The translations under genes and the position numbers were made by a program. The notes under the pieces were generated by a model that saw only the letters and a list, made by a program, of their open reading frames with translations, had not been told where the DNA came from and ran no database searches. A stretch of 64,000 nt of DNA from an uncultured Alteromonadaceae bacterium (GTDB lineage: Bacteria > Pseudomonadota > Gammaproteobacteria > Enterobacterales > Alteromonadaceae): contig CANLWS010000004.1 in the NCBI GenBank assembly GCA_947494925.1, forward strand, positions 186,001 through 250,000, in the 5' to 3' direction. This document shows, in pieces, positions 1 to 9,040 of the stretch. How positions within the stretch are numbered: the first letter of the stretch is position 1; every line of letters starts with the position of its first letter.

Positions 1-604
1 GCAACTTGTTTTGCCATGACTCATTAAAAAGGCGATCCGAGTACAGGCTATACAGGTTGTAACCTACATTGGTGTACTTGAACTCCCCCATTTGCTCGGA
101 AGACGCAGTGGAGAGTTCGACAACCACATCCCTCAACGAGTCTGGTGTATGGACCCCGCTATAAGCCGTTGCTAAAACCAGCGGGAGGTTGTTAACCGAG
201 GCAGTATGGATAAGTAAATCTTTGATGGTCACCGCCCGTCGCTCAGACAGCGCAAATTGCGGGAACATGTCTTCTAAGCTTGTGCTCGGGGATATTTTAT
301 TTTGATTGGCATCCAACAAAAAATTGAGCGCGGTAAAGGGTTTGGTGACAGAGGCAATGTAAAACAAGGAATCTGCTTCAACCTTTCTTTTTGCCTGAAT
401 ATCAGCATAACCAAACTGCCCCTGATACGTAATCCTATCGCCCTCAACAATGGCGATGGCCGTACCAGAAGGCAAATCAGCTGATTGCTTAACATCCTTG
501 ATAAGAGAAGCCAGAAAGGCCTGGTCAATGCTCCCCTGTTTGGCGCTAACCTGTGAGCTTAAAGCCATCATCAAGAAAGTGGTAATGAGAAAAGTTCGCT
601 TCAT
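1..604 (-). CDS. Beta-lactamase-fold serine hydrolase, N-terminal part (runs off window)
   Basis: Reading the minus strand from the ATG at 604 gives an open frame of about 201 residues that leaves the window at base 1. The N-terminus is a Sec-type signal peptide ending near SSQVSA (residues 16-21), so the protein is probably periplasmic or exported. The beta-lactamase/class C-like fold (Pfam Beta-lactamase) is supported by a Ser-x-x-Lys motif (ASVTKPF; S85 and K88) and, further on, a Tyr-x-Asn motif (KYTNVGYN). The motif LLIHTAS between them is typical of the family. A CAGGAAAA stretch just upstream serves as the ribosome binding site. It lies downstream of the AraC gene on the same strand with a 72-base gap, so the two may be co-transcribed. 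Members include esterases, D-aminopeptidases and beta-lactamases; the substrate cannot be told from this fragment. Confidence 0.85.
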   Translation of the reverse strand, partial: MKRTFLITTFLMMALSSQVSAKQGSIDQAFLASLIKDVKQSADLPSGTAIAIVEGDRITYQGQFGYADIQAKRKVEADSLFYIASVTKPFTALNFLLDANQNKISPSTSLEDMFPQFALSERRAVTIKDLLIHTASVNNLPLVLATAYSGVHTPDSLRDVVVELSTASSEQMGEFKYTNVGYNLYSLYSDRLFNESWQNKL

Positions 605-676
605 GTATGGGTTTTCCTGTGAATTTTCTCGACATTAAAACAAACCCAATCAGTGGCTGATAGAACAGATGTAACA

Positions 677-1513
677 TCAATGTCCCTGAGCACAAAGCAG
701 CTGTCTGATGGTTGATGGTGTCACGCCAAACTGTTTTTTCAAGGTTCGGGTGAAGTGACTTTGGTCCGCAAATCCTGCTGCCAAACTCGCTGAGCTAATG
801 CTTTCTCCGTGGCTAATCATCGCAGAAATGCTTTTTTGCAGGGCCGCTCGCTGGCGGTATAGGGACACAGACAAACCAAAATTTGCTTGGAACACCCGGC
901 AAAGGTGCACGCGATGAACGCCCACCTCTTCAGCGATTTGCCCCACACTCATGTCTGATTCAATCAAGGCTTGTTCTGCCAACTTTAACCAAGAGGGCGG
1001 ACGGCCCAGATGTGTTGGAGCAGGCAAACTCGCACTCAGCAAATCCAGCACCAGGGTCTCAATATCTACCTCAGCAGCCTTGGCTGGGTTGAATAACAAA
1101 GATGAGAGTTGGTTCCACAACGTAGCCGCTTGACTTGCTCCCAACAAGGACCAGCTCAGGCGCCCAAATTCATCGACAAAACTGTCTTGTTCAGAATCCA
1201 TATTGATAGACAGAAACAACGCACCATAAGGACCAATTTGATTGCTATGCCGATAACCTACAGGTTTGAACTCCGCCACACCCTGTCTGTTTTCATACTC
1301 CGATTGAATGTTAGCCTCTGCCGCCTGACCACTAATTAACGTGGAAAATTGGCCGACCGAGTGACTATGCATGGGCATTAACACATTAGGCGCGTAATAC
1401 ACCAGTTTGACACCTTTAAGCACACTGCTATTCACGGGCGAAATGGACACCGCCTTGTGCTCATGGTCCGCAATAAATTTCAGAATATTAGTCATATGAC
1501 CCGCACCGCTCAT
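677..1513 (-). CDS. AraC-family transcriptional regulator
   Basis: A 278-residue protein with an AraC/XylS DNA-binding domain in its C-terminal third. Two helix-turn-helix units are visible: IGQIAEEVGVHRVHLCRVFQ-type sequence followed by SLAAGFADQSHFTRTLKKQF, then the family-typical GVTPS. The N-terminal half contains MPMHSHSVGQFSTLISGQ, consistent with a cupin-like effector-sensing domain. The start could be the ATG at 1513 or the internal ATG at 1495, which has a somewhat more G-rich leader. It sits directly upstream of the serine hydrolase on the same strand and may control it; that is inference from position. Confidence 0.9.
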   Translation of the reverse strand: MSGAGHMTNILKFIADHEHKAVSISPVNSSVLKGVKLVYYAPNVLMPMHSHSVGQFSTLISGQAAEANIQSEYENRQGVAEFKPVGYRHSNQIGPYGALFLSINMDSEQDSFVDEFGRLSWSLLGASQAATLWNQLSSLLFNPAKAAEVDIETLVLDLLSASLPAPTHLGRPPSWLKLAEQALIESDMSVGQIAEEVGVHRVHLCRVFQANFGLSVSLYRQRAALQKSISAMISHGESISSASLAAGFADQSHFTRTLKKQFGVTPSTIRQLLCAQGH

Positions 1514-1837
1514 TCACTCATATTTGCAAATACTTTTGCGAAACGAAGCTAACATCGAAGCGACAGTAAGTGTGTAAAAATGCGTAAGCGGGTGTGTCAT
1601 TGGTTGGGCGGGGTTGATTGGAGAATGGTAGACGATATGTTTTAAGGTGAGTAAAGTTTTTTTAATGAATTTCAAAGAGATTCATACTTCTTGGTTCCGA
1701 ACACTTTTTGAACACTTCTTTCCTCTTATTATGTCTTTACATAATAACCAAAAACTGAAAATCGTGTGATTTTGATGAATCGGTTTTTTGACTCAACTTT
1801 TTGAATGCTCTAAAGAAGTTGTTAATCCCGCGTGAAT
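1514..1837. other. Intergenic stretch between AraC gene and vsr
   Basis: These 324 bases are A+T-rich and I see no credible reading frame. They mark the junction between ordinary-looking chromosome and the restriction island. A short inverted pair, TTATTATG and CATAATAA, lies near 1726-1748; it could be a weak hairpin but has no clear T-run. No att-like direct repeat was recognised. Confidence 0.4.
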
Positions 1838-2311
1838 TCAATGTCCAAATGGGCGAATTCCCTTATCGGTAACCTCAGCTGAGTCACCAGATACCATTAA
1901 CCACTCTTCAAGTGTTTCAATCAGAATTTCATCTTTCAACTTTTTCTTTCCTTTAATTGCACACTCCCACACGATCAGTACTTTCCATCCAGATTCATTC
2001 AATCCTCTAAACACCATCTTATCTCTACTTTTATTATTGTTTATTTTACCTAACCAAAACGCCGTCCGAGTTTTTGGTGTTTTGAAGAGATAACAGTCGT
2101 GCCCGTGCCAATAACAACCATTTACCATAATAACCGCCTTATGCTTGGGTAAAACAATATCTGGTTTTCCGGGCAGACTGCTAACATGCAACCTGAAACG
2201 AAATCCTAGCTTGTGCAGAATTTTGCGGATTAAAACTTCTGGCCGGGTATTTTTATTTTGGATACCGGACATCATTTTAGATCGTTGTGATTTATTGACA
2301 ATATCAACCAT
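1838..2311 (-). CDS. vsr: Vsr-type very short patch repair endonuclease
   Basis: A 157-residue protein, the usual Vsr length. Vsr enzymes nick 5' of the T in T:G mismatches produced when 5-methylcytosine deaminates, protecting sequences methylated by a partner cytosine methyltransferase. Residues known from E. coli Vsr are found at the same numbers: E25, D51 (in GKPDIV), W68 and H69, with C66, H71, C73 and C117 as the zinc ligands. The N-terminal RSKMMSGIQNKNTRPE is also typical. The partner would be the C5-methyltransferase at 7496-9040; here the two are separated by three plus-strand genes instead of being adjacent. The gene is divergent from the Mrr-like endonuclease gene. Confidence 0.95.
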   Translation of the reverse strand: MVDIVNKSQRSKMMSGIQNKNTRPEVLIRKILHKLGFRFRLHVSSLPGKPDIVLPKHKAVIMVNGCYWHGHDCYLFKTPKTRTAFWLGKINNNKSRDKMVFRGLNESGWKVLIVWECAIKGKKKLKDEILIETLEEWLMVSGDSAEVTDKGIRPFGH

Positions 2312-2579
2312 AATAAGCGACTTTAAAAGCGAATAATGTAGCTCTCTTTGTTCTGTACAGTTCTAAATCCCTTATCAGTTCGAGTCTGCACAAATTAATA
2401 TCTACTTGCCCCACTGCAAATCTTTACTGGTGCGCAATCCACCTTTTTGTAGATCACATACTGCAAGTTGGGAGGAGTTGACTTATCTGCTAGTCAAAGC
2501 ACTGTTTTTCGATTAGCATAAATTGCAATTGAGTCGTGTAACAAACGTACCTCTATCGTGATAAGGAGTAAAGTAAGCC
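2312..2579. promoter_or_regulatory. Divergent control region of the restriction island, with inverted repeat
   Basis: This 268-base gap must hold the promoters for vsr (leftward) and the three-gene plus-strand operon (rightward). An inverted repeat at 2478-2497 has arms TTGACT and AGTCAA separated by 8 bases; its left arm also resembles a -35 hexamer. A Shine-Dalgarno-like AAGGAG lies 11 bases before the ATG at 2580. A bound regulator is inferred, not shown. Confidence 0.4.
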
Positions 2580-4091
2580 ATGGACAGTGAAGTAGGGTAT
2601 TGTATCGACTTTGGAGACCAGTATTTAGCACAGCTTACCCCAGACGAACTAGCAAGTTTAGTTGTTGAAAACAAAGAAATAGAATTTAGAATTCCTATTC
2701 CGTTATGCCGTACCATGACGGATGTCGCCTACTCATACTTGGCAGCCTCTTATATTCTAGAAACCTTAGCCAACAATTTTGGGATTTCTAAATACACAAC
2801 CTCTGCAGGTGGTGGGGTGAGTTTTAACTACAACGTTAAAGTCAAGAATTTTCGAGCTGACCAAATCCGTCCGTTAGTTATCGAATTTCTGTGTATTCTT
2901 AGCGACAATGAATACATTGATGAAGAAGAAAAATTTTCATTCTACGAGAATCAAAATGAGTTTGAGTGTAACCTCAACAAGGTTTATTTGAATTTCCCTG
3001 AAATTGTTGACCTATATTATGCAAATCAAATTAATGGAGGACTTAGAGAGGCAGAAACAGAATATTTCTCAGAGTTATCAATTGCTAACCCTGAGTTCAA
3101 GTATGGATACTGGCTCGGAGCGTCATTTCTAAATAAAAAGGATAAAGTTCTTTATTCTCAAAATTGTTGGATTGCTTCGAAAAATGTCGACATAAAACAA
3201 TTATTTGGTGACGATTTAGAAGATGTATATTCCATCATTCCTGCGAATCTATTATTAATAAACTCGCGAGCCATGGTCGTTTCAGAAAATGGGGTTATGC
3301 AAATTTCAATGGGAGAGGTAATTCAAGGTATTGCCTGCATTCATGATACATTTCCTAATGAAAACCAATATAGTTATCATCATCTTGATAGTTTTAATGG
3401 AGAGTTTTTCTCACAAAGTGCTACGGATGATCATTTTGGTACTTCTGAGCCAACAAGTTTTTGGCAAGATGGGACTGCATTTAAATTATATGTATCTGAA
3501 TTTGGTGAATTTGTAATATTTCAAACTGAAGAAGCAAGCTTAATATTATTCAATGTAGCCAAGCCAACTTATCAAAAGGCCAGAGCTTTTATAAAGGCAA
3601 TGCTAACAATAAGCTCCACTTTTGAAGACGAAATATTTTCTATCACAAATTTAGACTTAGATTGGAAATTGCTGGATGCCGAAAGATTTGAACAGCTTTG
3701 CTACGATATCATCTATCATAATTCAAAATTTGATCGAAAAACCATACGGAAAATGGGTAAGTCATGTTCTCGTGATGGGGGACGAGACATTATCGTTTAT
3801 ACCAAGGAAATACATAACAAAACTCCTCAAATGTTTATATTTCAATGCAAACTTATTAATTCATCTCGGTCTCTAGGCACTACCAATGTAGGGTCTGTGT
3901 CTGACGTCATAGACCAGTATGGAGCCGATGGCTATGGAATAATGAGCAACAGTATTATTGATGCATCGCTATACGATAAATTAGATGGTATTAGCGAGAA
4001 TCGTAAAGTAAGCATGGACAATTGGTCGAAATTAGAAATAGAACGTTTTATAGCGCGCAGGCCTAATCTTTATGAGCGTTATTTCGGCTAG
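2580..4091 (+). CDS. Mrr-like restriction endonuclease with large N-terminal region
   Basis: A 503-residue protein whose C-terminal ~145 residues match the Mrr_cat-type PD-(D/E)xK nuclease fold. AERFEQLCYDII (about 367-378) is the opening helix, DGGRD (399-403) supplies the acidic metal ligands, and FQCK (421-424) supplies the Q-x-K part of the active site. The domain continues with a helix and the sequence DGYGIMSNS. The first ~360 residues are not recognised; they are probably target recognition or partner binding. The RBS AAGGAG precedes the start. It is the first gene of a co-directional set with the GHKL ATPase (94-base gap) and the receiver protein. Mrr family enzymes often cut modified DNA, but with a methyltransferase and Vsr next door it may instead cut unmodified sites. 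Confidence 0.85.
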   Translation: MDSEVGYCIDFGDQYLAQLTPDELASLVVENKEIEFRIPIPLCRTMTDVAYSYLAASYILETLANNFGISKYTTSAGGGVSFNYNVKVKNFRADQIRPLVIEFLCILSDNEYIDEEEKFSFYENQNEFECNLNKVYLNFPEIVDLYYANQINGGLREAETEYFSELSIANPEFKYGYWLGASFLNKKDKVLYSQNCWIASKNVDIKQLFGDDLEDVYSIIPANLLLINSRAMVVSENGVMQISMGEVIQGIACIHDTFPNENQYSYHHLDSFNGEFFSQSATDDHFGTSEPTSFWQDGTAFKLYVSEFGEFVIFQTEEASLILFNVAKPTYQKARAFIKAMLTISSTFEDEIFSITNLDLDWKLLDAERFEQLCYDIIYHNSKFDRKTIRKMGKSCSRDGGRDIIVYTKEIHNKTPQMFIFQCKLINSSRSLGTTNVGSVSDVIDQYGADGYGIMSNSIIDASLYDKLDGISENRKVSMDNWSKLEIERFIARRPNLYERYFG

Positions 4092-4185
4092 GTGTTTGAA
4101 CTTTACGTTGAAGCGAAAAACGAAATGGTACAGAAAGAAATTATTTTTAGAGCCTCAAAATCTTTAACACTATCTAGGGCAAGTG

Positions 4186-6396
4186 ATGGCAAAATTAAAA
4201 CCGAGAGCGAGACTGATACGAACAATTGGCGACAAACTGATCAGCGGGCCAGAAGCGGCTATCATTGAACTGGTAAAGAATTCATACGACGCGGATTCTC
4301 CTTCTATCGAAATAAAAATCACTCCTCCAAATAGAAATTTTGGCGGGGCCATACAAGTTAGAGATTTCGGCCATGGAATGACATTTGAAGACTTACTTGA
4401 AAAATGGCTAGAACCAGCAACAGATACTAAAAAGAAAAATAGCAAGTCAAAGTCTGGTAAGCGCACGGTTCTTGGTGCTAAGGGTGTAGGCCGGTTTGCC
4501 TCTTCTAGCCTAGGTAAATCAATCCATCTAACAACAATTGCTGAGCATGAGGGAAAACTGCAAAAAAGCGTTTTGAGTTTGGATTGGGATATATTTGAAA
4601 ACACTAAGTACTTAGATGAAGTGGAAGTAGACCTTAATGAAACTGAGTGTTCACAAGGTGAGACTACTGGAGTTTCTGTAGAGATTAGCAACCTTTCGAC
4701 AATTTGGGATAAGAAGAAGCTTTTGAAGCTAATAAGAGAGCTTCGTCGGTTGGCTACACCCTCGCACATAGCAAACAAGTTTGATATTTTTTTGTTTTTA
4801 GAGGACTTCCACGTTGGATTAAATACCCCGTACAACTTTGATGGAAAAGAGCTCCTAGTCGAATCAAATAAAATGGCCGGGGTTCTTCAGAAAGAGACGG
4901 TTGATCCGTCTAGCTACAATCTGATACAGCCTTATTCAATTAGTGAAGAATCAGACTATCACCTTAAGGGGTCATTTGATGGAAACGGGAGTTTTTCGGG
5001 AACTTTTGTAATTGTAAGAGGTGATAAGCTTCCACTAAAAATTTCAGTACCTGCGCCTAAATTGGAATTTGGAGAAAAAAACTGCGGGCCAGTAGACGTA
5101 GATCTTAAATTATATGACTTGGAATCCGATTCTATTGAGAAACTTTTTAAAAGAATGGGTTTAAAATATGACGACTTCGGACTTCGTAGAGCTAGAGAAA
5201 TCATTGGTGAGAATTCTGGTGTAGCGATCTACAGAGCAGGCTTTCGAATTAGACCATACGGAGAACCAGATACGGATTGGTTGCAATTGGAAAAACGAAG
5301 AGTAAACGATCCTTCTAAAAAAATAGGTCATGGTCAAATATCCGGCTCTATACAAGTCGCTTCAGAATTTGAATCTAATTTAGTAGAGCGAAGCAGTCGC
5401 GAAGGTTTAGAGACGAATTCAGCATTTGAAAGGCTAATCTACCTGATTACAAACCTATTGGTTCAAGTTGAGCAAAAGCGATTCGATTTTCGTGCAAAAG
5501 CGGGCATCAGCAGAAAGCCTGTGAAAAATATTGATAAGGCTCGAAATATAGCTTCATTAGACTCGATTAGTAAAGCTATTAACTCTTTACCAGAAGAGCA
5601 ACAAAAACCATTATTGTTAAAAGTAGAAAAAGAATCCAAAGCATTGACCAGAACTCTAGACGAGATTGAGGCATATCAAAAGTTGTTAGAATCTAGGGCT
5701 GCATTGGGCATGGTAGTTGCTCAGGTAATCCATGACGGGAGAACCTATCTGGAACCAATTAATTCCTCAGCAAAATCGATAATAAACCATGCACCTTTTT
5801 TACTGGATCAAAATCAAAAGGGTGCTCTAGTCCGCAAATATTACCCTACTTATGGGCAAGCGATAGAGACAGGTGCTACAGGGCTGGCTTCATTGTTTAG
5901 GTCGCTCGACCCAATATCAGGTAGAAAGCGTGGTAAACCTGTGAACTTTCAGGTTAGTCAAGTAGTTGAAAATTCTTTAAATCTGCTAGAAGAGGGGTTT
6001 ATAGAACATGACATTTACAAAATAGTTGATGTAGATAGTTCATTATGGGCTTACGGATACAGCGGTGATTTGCAGTCTGCGTTAATGAACATATTACAAA
6101 ACGCAATACATTGGCTATCCACTGTTTCTATAGATCGAAAAGAAATCATATTGAAAGGTATTTCTGATTCTGAACATATACAAATCTCAGTTGAAAATAA
6201 TGGTCCATTGATCGATGTGTCAGACCAAGATTCAATTTTCAATGCAGGTTTCTCATTGAAATCTAACGGACACGGCTTGGGTTTGGCGATTGCAAAAGAA
6301 GCTTGCAAAAATAGTAAAGGAGACCTGTGGTTGTCCACAGAGTCAGTAAATACAAAATTTATTATGGAGTTTCCAATGGGAGAGGCGAAGCATTAA
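4186..6396 (+). CDS. Double-GHKL ATPase: MORC-like N-terminus, histidine-kinase-like C-terminus
   Basis: A 736-residue cytosolic protein with two separate GHKL ATP-binding modules. The N-terminal one has ELVKNSYDAD (N32, D35), DFGHGM (60-65) and GAKGVG (97-102), the pattern of the MutL/Hsp90/MORC branch. After a middle region comes a predicted coiled segment and a histidine-kinase-like half: a candidate phospho-acceptor H516 in VIHDGRTYLEP, the N-box NILQN (635-639), ENNGP in the place of DxGxG, and GHGLGLAIAKE (from 695). There is no membrane segment. ATG at 4186 is preferred over the GTG at 4183. The stop codon overlaps the start of the receiver gene (TAATG), implying coupled translation. 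MORC-like (paraMORC) ATPases are known in predicted restriction-modification loci; fusion to a kinase-like module plus a receiver neighbour suggests a relay controlling restriction. Confidence 0.85.
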   Translation: MAKLKPRARLIRTIGDKLISGPEAAIIELVKNSYDADSPSIEIKITPPNRNFGGAIQVRDFGHGMTFEDLLEKWLEPATDTKKKNSKSKSGKRTVLGAKGVGRFASSSLGKSIHLTTIAEHEGKLQKSVLSLDWDIFENTKYLDEVEVDLNETECSQGETTGVSVEISNLSTIWDKKKLLKLIRELRRLATPSHIANKFDIFLFLEDFHVGLNTPYNFDGKELLVESNKMAGVLQKETVDPSSYNLIQPYSISEESDYHLKGSFDGNGSFSGTFVIVRGDKLPLKISVPAPKLEFGEKNCGPVDVDLKLYDLESDSIEKLFKRMGLKYDDFGLRRAREIIGENSGVAIYRAGFRIRPYGEPDTDWLQLEKRRVNDPSKKIGHGQISGSIQVASEFESNLVERSSREGLETNSAFERLIYLITNLLVQVEQKRFDFRAKAGISRKPVKNIDKARNIASLDSISKAINSLPEEQQKPLLLKVEKESKALTRTLDEIEAYQKLLESRAALGMVVAQVIHDGRTYLEPINSSAKSIINHAPFLLDQNQKGALVRKYYPTYGQAIETGATGLASLFRSLDPISGRKRGKPVNFQVSQVVENSLNLLEEGFIEHDIYKIVDVDSSLWAYGYSGDLQSALMNILQNAIHWLSTVSIDRKEIILKGISDSEHIQISVENNGPLIDVSDQDSIFNAGFSLKSNGHGLGLAIAKEACKNSKGDLWLSTESVNTKFIMEFPMGEAKH

Positions 6397-7508
6397 TGGA
6401 ACTAAACATACTGATAATTGAAGACAACCCCTCGATCGTTAACAGCTGGATAGAAAAATTCGAATTTTATGCAATTGAAGAAGATGCTGTCTACAACATA
6501 AAGGCAACATACTCTAGTTCATTTGCAGATGCTATGAAGAAGCTGTCCAGTATGCATTTTCAAGCTGCAGTAGTCGATATAAGGCTTGAAAGTCATTCTG
6601 GAGAACCCAATTCTGATGGTAATGAGCTGTTTAAACTAATAACTGAGTCGACTCTCGCTGTTGCAGCAGTGTATACGGGCGAACCAAAAATTGTCTCACT
6701 AGCCGAACATCAAAAACATTTTGCCAAGGTATTCGATAAAGGTAACGGCAATATTGATGGAATATTGGAATGGTTGGACGAAAAGTCAGTTATGATTGAA
6801 GCGATAGATGAGGTACAGAAATCCTTCAATATCGAAATGGCTAAAGCTTTCTCTAGATCCATATGGCCTAGATGGAATCATTGGGTAAACGAACAGCAAA
6901 ACGAGACTGACTTCACAGTCTCAGCATTGAGAAGGCACATGGCAACACATTTACATGCAACCTTCCTGATCGAAGATGAGTGCGGTGCTCATCCTGAAGA
7001 GTATTATTTCATTCCCCCCCTACGTGAGAACTTGGATACTGGAGACATTATTTATTCAGAGGGCAATTTCGAAATCATCGTTACACCTCGTTGCGATATG
7101 GTAAGAGGAAAAGGTGAACCACCAACATATCAACTAGTTAAACTGACCGATGTGTCAGATAAATGGGCTGAGTTAGAGCACAAATTAAGTGAAGCAAAAG
7201 AAGATAAAAAGAAAGATAAAGTAAGATCTGCAATCGTCAAGTTTACAAACCATAACGGACAAGTAGGTTCTCATTTCATCCAACGGATCAGGGTGAAGTT
7301 ACCTGCAGATATCAGCGAAAAAAATTATGGTCCGTTTTACGCTCAGTTCAATCATATAAGGTCGATAGAACGCAATGAAGATACTGAGAAAGAACTTTTA
7401 ACTAATAGAGTAGCGAGTTTGTCAAACGAGTTTGTTCCATCATTAGTTGAAAGGCTAGGTTCTTATTTTAGTCGTATAGGTACACCCGACTATTCTCATC
7501 CAGAATAG
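6396..7508 (+). CDS. Receiver (REC) domain protein of the restriction island
   Basis: A 370-residue protein. Residues 1-125 are a response-regulator receiver domain with the expected site residues: acidic pair E9/D10, phospho-acceptor D61 (VVDIRL), T94 (VYTGEP) and K115 (FDKG). The C-terminal ~240 residues show no recognisable helix-turn-helix, AAA+ or GGDEF output domain. A VTPRCDM segment lies in the middle, followed by a highly charged Lys/Glu stretch (EAKEDKKKDK). The ATG overlaps the TAA of the upstream GHKL gene and is preceded by GGAGAGGCG. The obvious partner is therefore the kinase-like half of that protein. The 3' end overlaps the convergent methyltransferase gene by 13 bases. Output could be direct control of the nuclease or methylase instead of transcription. 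Confidence 0.85.
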   Translation: MELNILIIEDNPSIVNSWIEKFEFYAIEEDAVYNIKATYSSSFADAMKKLSSMHFQAAVVDIRLESHSGEPNSDGNELFKLITESTLAVAAVYTGEPKIVSLAEHQKHFAKVFDKGNGNIDGILEWLDEKSVMIEAIDEVQKSFNIEMAKAFSRSIWPRWNHWVNEQQNETDFTVSALRRHMATHLHATFLIEDECGAHPEEYYFIPPLRENLDTGDIIYSEGNFEIIVTPRCDMVRGKGEPPTYQLVKLTDVSDKWAELEHKLSEAKEDKKKDKVRSAIVKFTNHNGQVGSHFIQRIRVKLPADISEKNYGPFYAQFNHIRSIERNEDTEKELLTNRVASLSNEFVPSLVERLGSYFSRIGTPDYSHPE

Positions 7509-9040
7509 TTAAGTATGCCTAATACCACTCGACCAATTTGTTGAGCCAAAAACGGAGGAACAGCATTACCCACTTGCACGTACTGTTGGGTTCTATTCCC
7601 TTCGAACATATAGTTGTCCGGGAAAGTCTGGAGTCTAGCTGCTTCTCGGACAGTAAGACTACGGCATTGTTTTGGATCATAGTGAACAAAGTAATGCCCA
7701 TCCTTTGATATGTGGCTTGTCACTGTTGTTGCACACTTATTAGCTGATTGAACGCGGAAACGATCTGCGTGAGCACCTGTTTTCCAGTTTTTATGGGAAG
7801 GTGCAAGCTCTATGGGAAAGTCTCGAGATTTAGGAGAAGTCCCATCGTTTAATTTTGCGTATATAGCACAGAAAGCATACCGCATTAAATCAGCTTCCAT
7901 GTGCCCCCGGGTCTCATGATTTAAAACACAACCTAACTCATTATCGATTATCCAATTTTTTAAAGGATGAGGAATTTTATTTTTGGCTAGATCTCCGTGC
8001 AAATAGGCGTTTCTCTCCAAACCACTCAATGGATTGAGATCTAAAGCATCAATTTCCTCATTACCATATTTCTTAACGAGAATTTTCTTCAGTCGTCGGG
8101 CATTTTTAAAAACGAGCTTTGTCCAGTCCTTTGTATCATCAGGTCTCTTAGAAAAACCACTTCTGAGAGCAGGCAAATCACCTAAAACACATTCCACACT
8201 AAGTTTCGTTTTTGAAGGCTTTATAATTTCAGGTATTGCTTTTATGTCCTCTCGAACGCCAATTAAAATAACTCTATGCCGGGCTTGAGGAATACCGTAT
8301 ATTTCTGAACGAATAAGAAAATCTGATGAATCTTTATATTGTGGGTTTTTGGGGTTTTCAGCATCTACAACTAGTGAGTAAATCCTATAGTTTGCCGCAC
8401 TATTGATTTTAGTTACTCGACCTGGTTTTCTTAGATCCTTAAGAATTTGGGGGAACATTGTTTTCCCGTTTAATTTTGCAGAAAGAATTCCTCTAACATT
8501 TTCCATAACGAAGACATCTGGATTAGCAATAGAAAGAACTTTCAAATATTCCATATACAGAAAGTTACGATGATCTTTTTCTGCCTTGTAGTCTAAGATA
8601 CCGGCATTTCGGGAACGACCAGCCAATGAATAAGCTTGACATGGAGGCCCTCCGATCAGAAGTATCGGTCCTTCATGCTCTTTAACTTGTTCTTTTATGC
8701 GTGCATGAATAAGTTCATTGTCTTTGCCCAACTCTTTGGGCCCACCCAACGTCTCATGCAACGCTTCTTTTACTTGATCTGGATATAGTTCAAACAAATC
8801 TTGTCGAGTAATGAGACCTTTGACATACCTGTAATAGTTGTCCAATCCCAAACTTTGCTCTTTAATTTTTCTATACAGCGACCTCGTAGTTAACGTTTTA
8901 TGCGCAGATGGTTCCTTTTCGACTGATAACCCTATTTGGAAAGGGTTACTTCCATTTTCAAGTTTACAAGCCGAAATGCCTTCACCAAGCCCACCAGGCC
9001 CAGCAAATAAATCAATTACAAGAACTTCACTATCTGTCAC
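7496..9040 (-). CDS. DNA (cytosine-5) methyltransferase
   Basis: A 514-residue C5-cytosine methyltransferase. Motif I is DLFAGPGGLGEG near the N-terminus; motif IV is GGPPCQAYS with the catalytic C134; motif VI is ENVRG; motif VIII is QARHRVILIG; motif X is QVGNAVPPFLAQQIG at the end. It is longer than M.HhaI-type enzymes because of inserts between motifs and a large target-recognition region, so its recognition site cannot be predicted. It faces the receiver gene tail to tail with a 13-base overlap. With Vsr at the other end of the island, it brackets the three plus-strand genes. Vsr implies that deaminated methylcytosine at its sites needs repair. Confidence 0.93.
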   Translation of the reverse strand: MTDSEVLVIDLFAGPGGLGEGISACKLENGSNPFQIGLSVEKEPSAHKTLTTRSLYRKIKEQSLGLDNYYRYVKGLITRQDLFELYPDQVKEALHETLGGPKELGKDNELIHARIKEQVKEHEGPILLIGGPPCQAYSLAGRSRNAGILDYKAEKDHRNFLYMEYLKVLSIANPDVFVMENVRGILSAKLNGKTMFPQILKDLRKPGRVTKINSAANYRIYSLVVDAENPKNPQYKDSSDFLIRSEIYGIPQARHRVILIGVREDIKAIPEIIKPSKTKLSVECVLGDLPALRSGFSKRPDDTKDWTKLVFKNARRLKKILVKKYGNEEIDALDLNPLSGLERNAYLHGDLAKNKIPHPLKNWIIDNELGCVLNHETRGHMEADLMRYAFCAIYAKLNDGTSPKSRDFPIELAPSHKNWKTGAHADRFRVQSANKCATTVTSHISKDGHYFVHYDPKQCRSLTVREAARLQTFPDNYMFEGNRTQQYVQVGNAVPPFLAQQIGRVVLGILNYSG

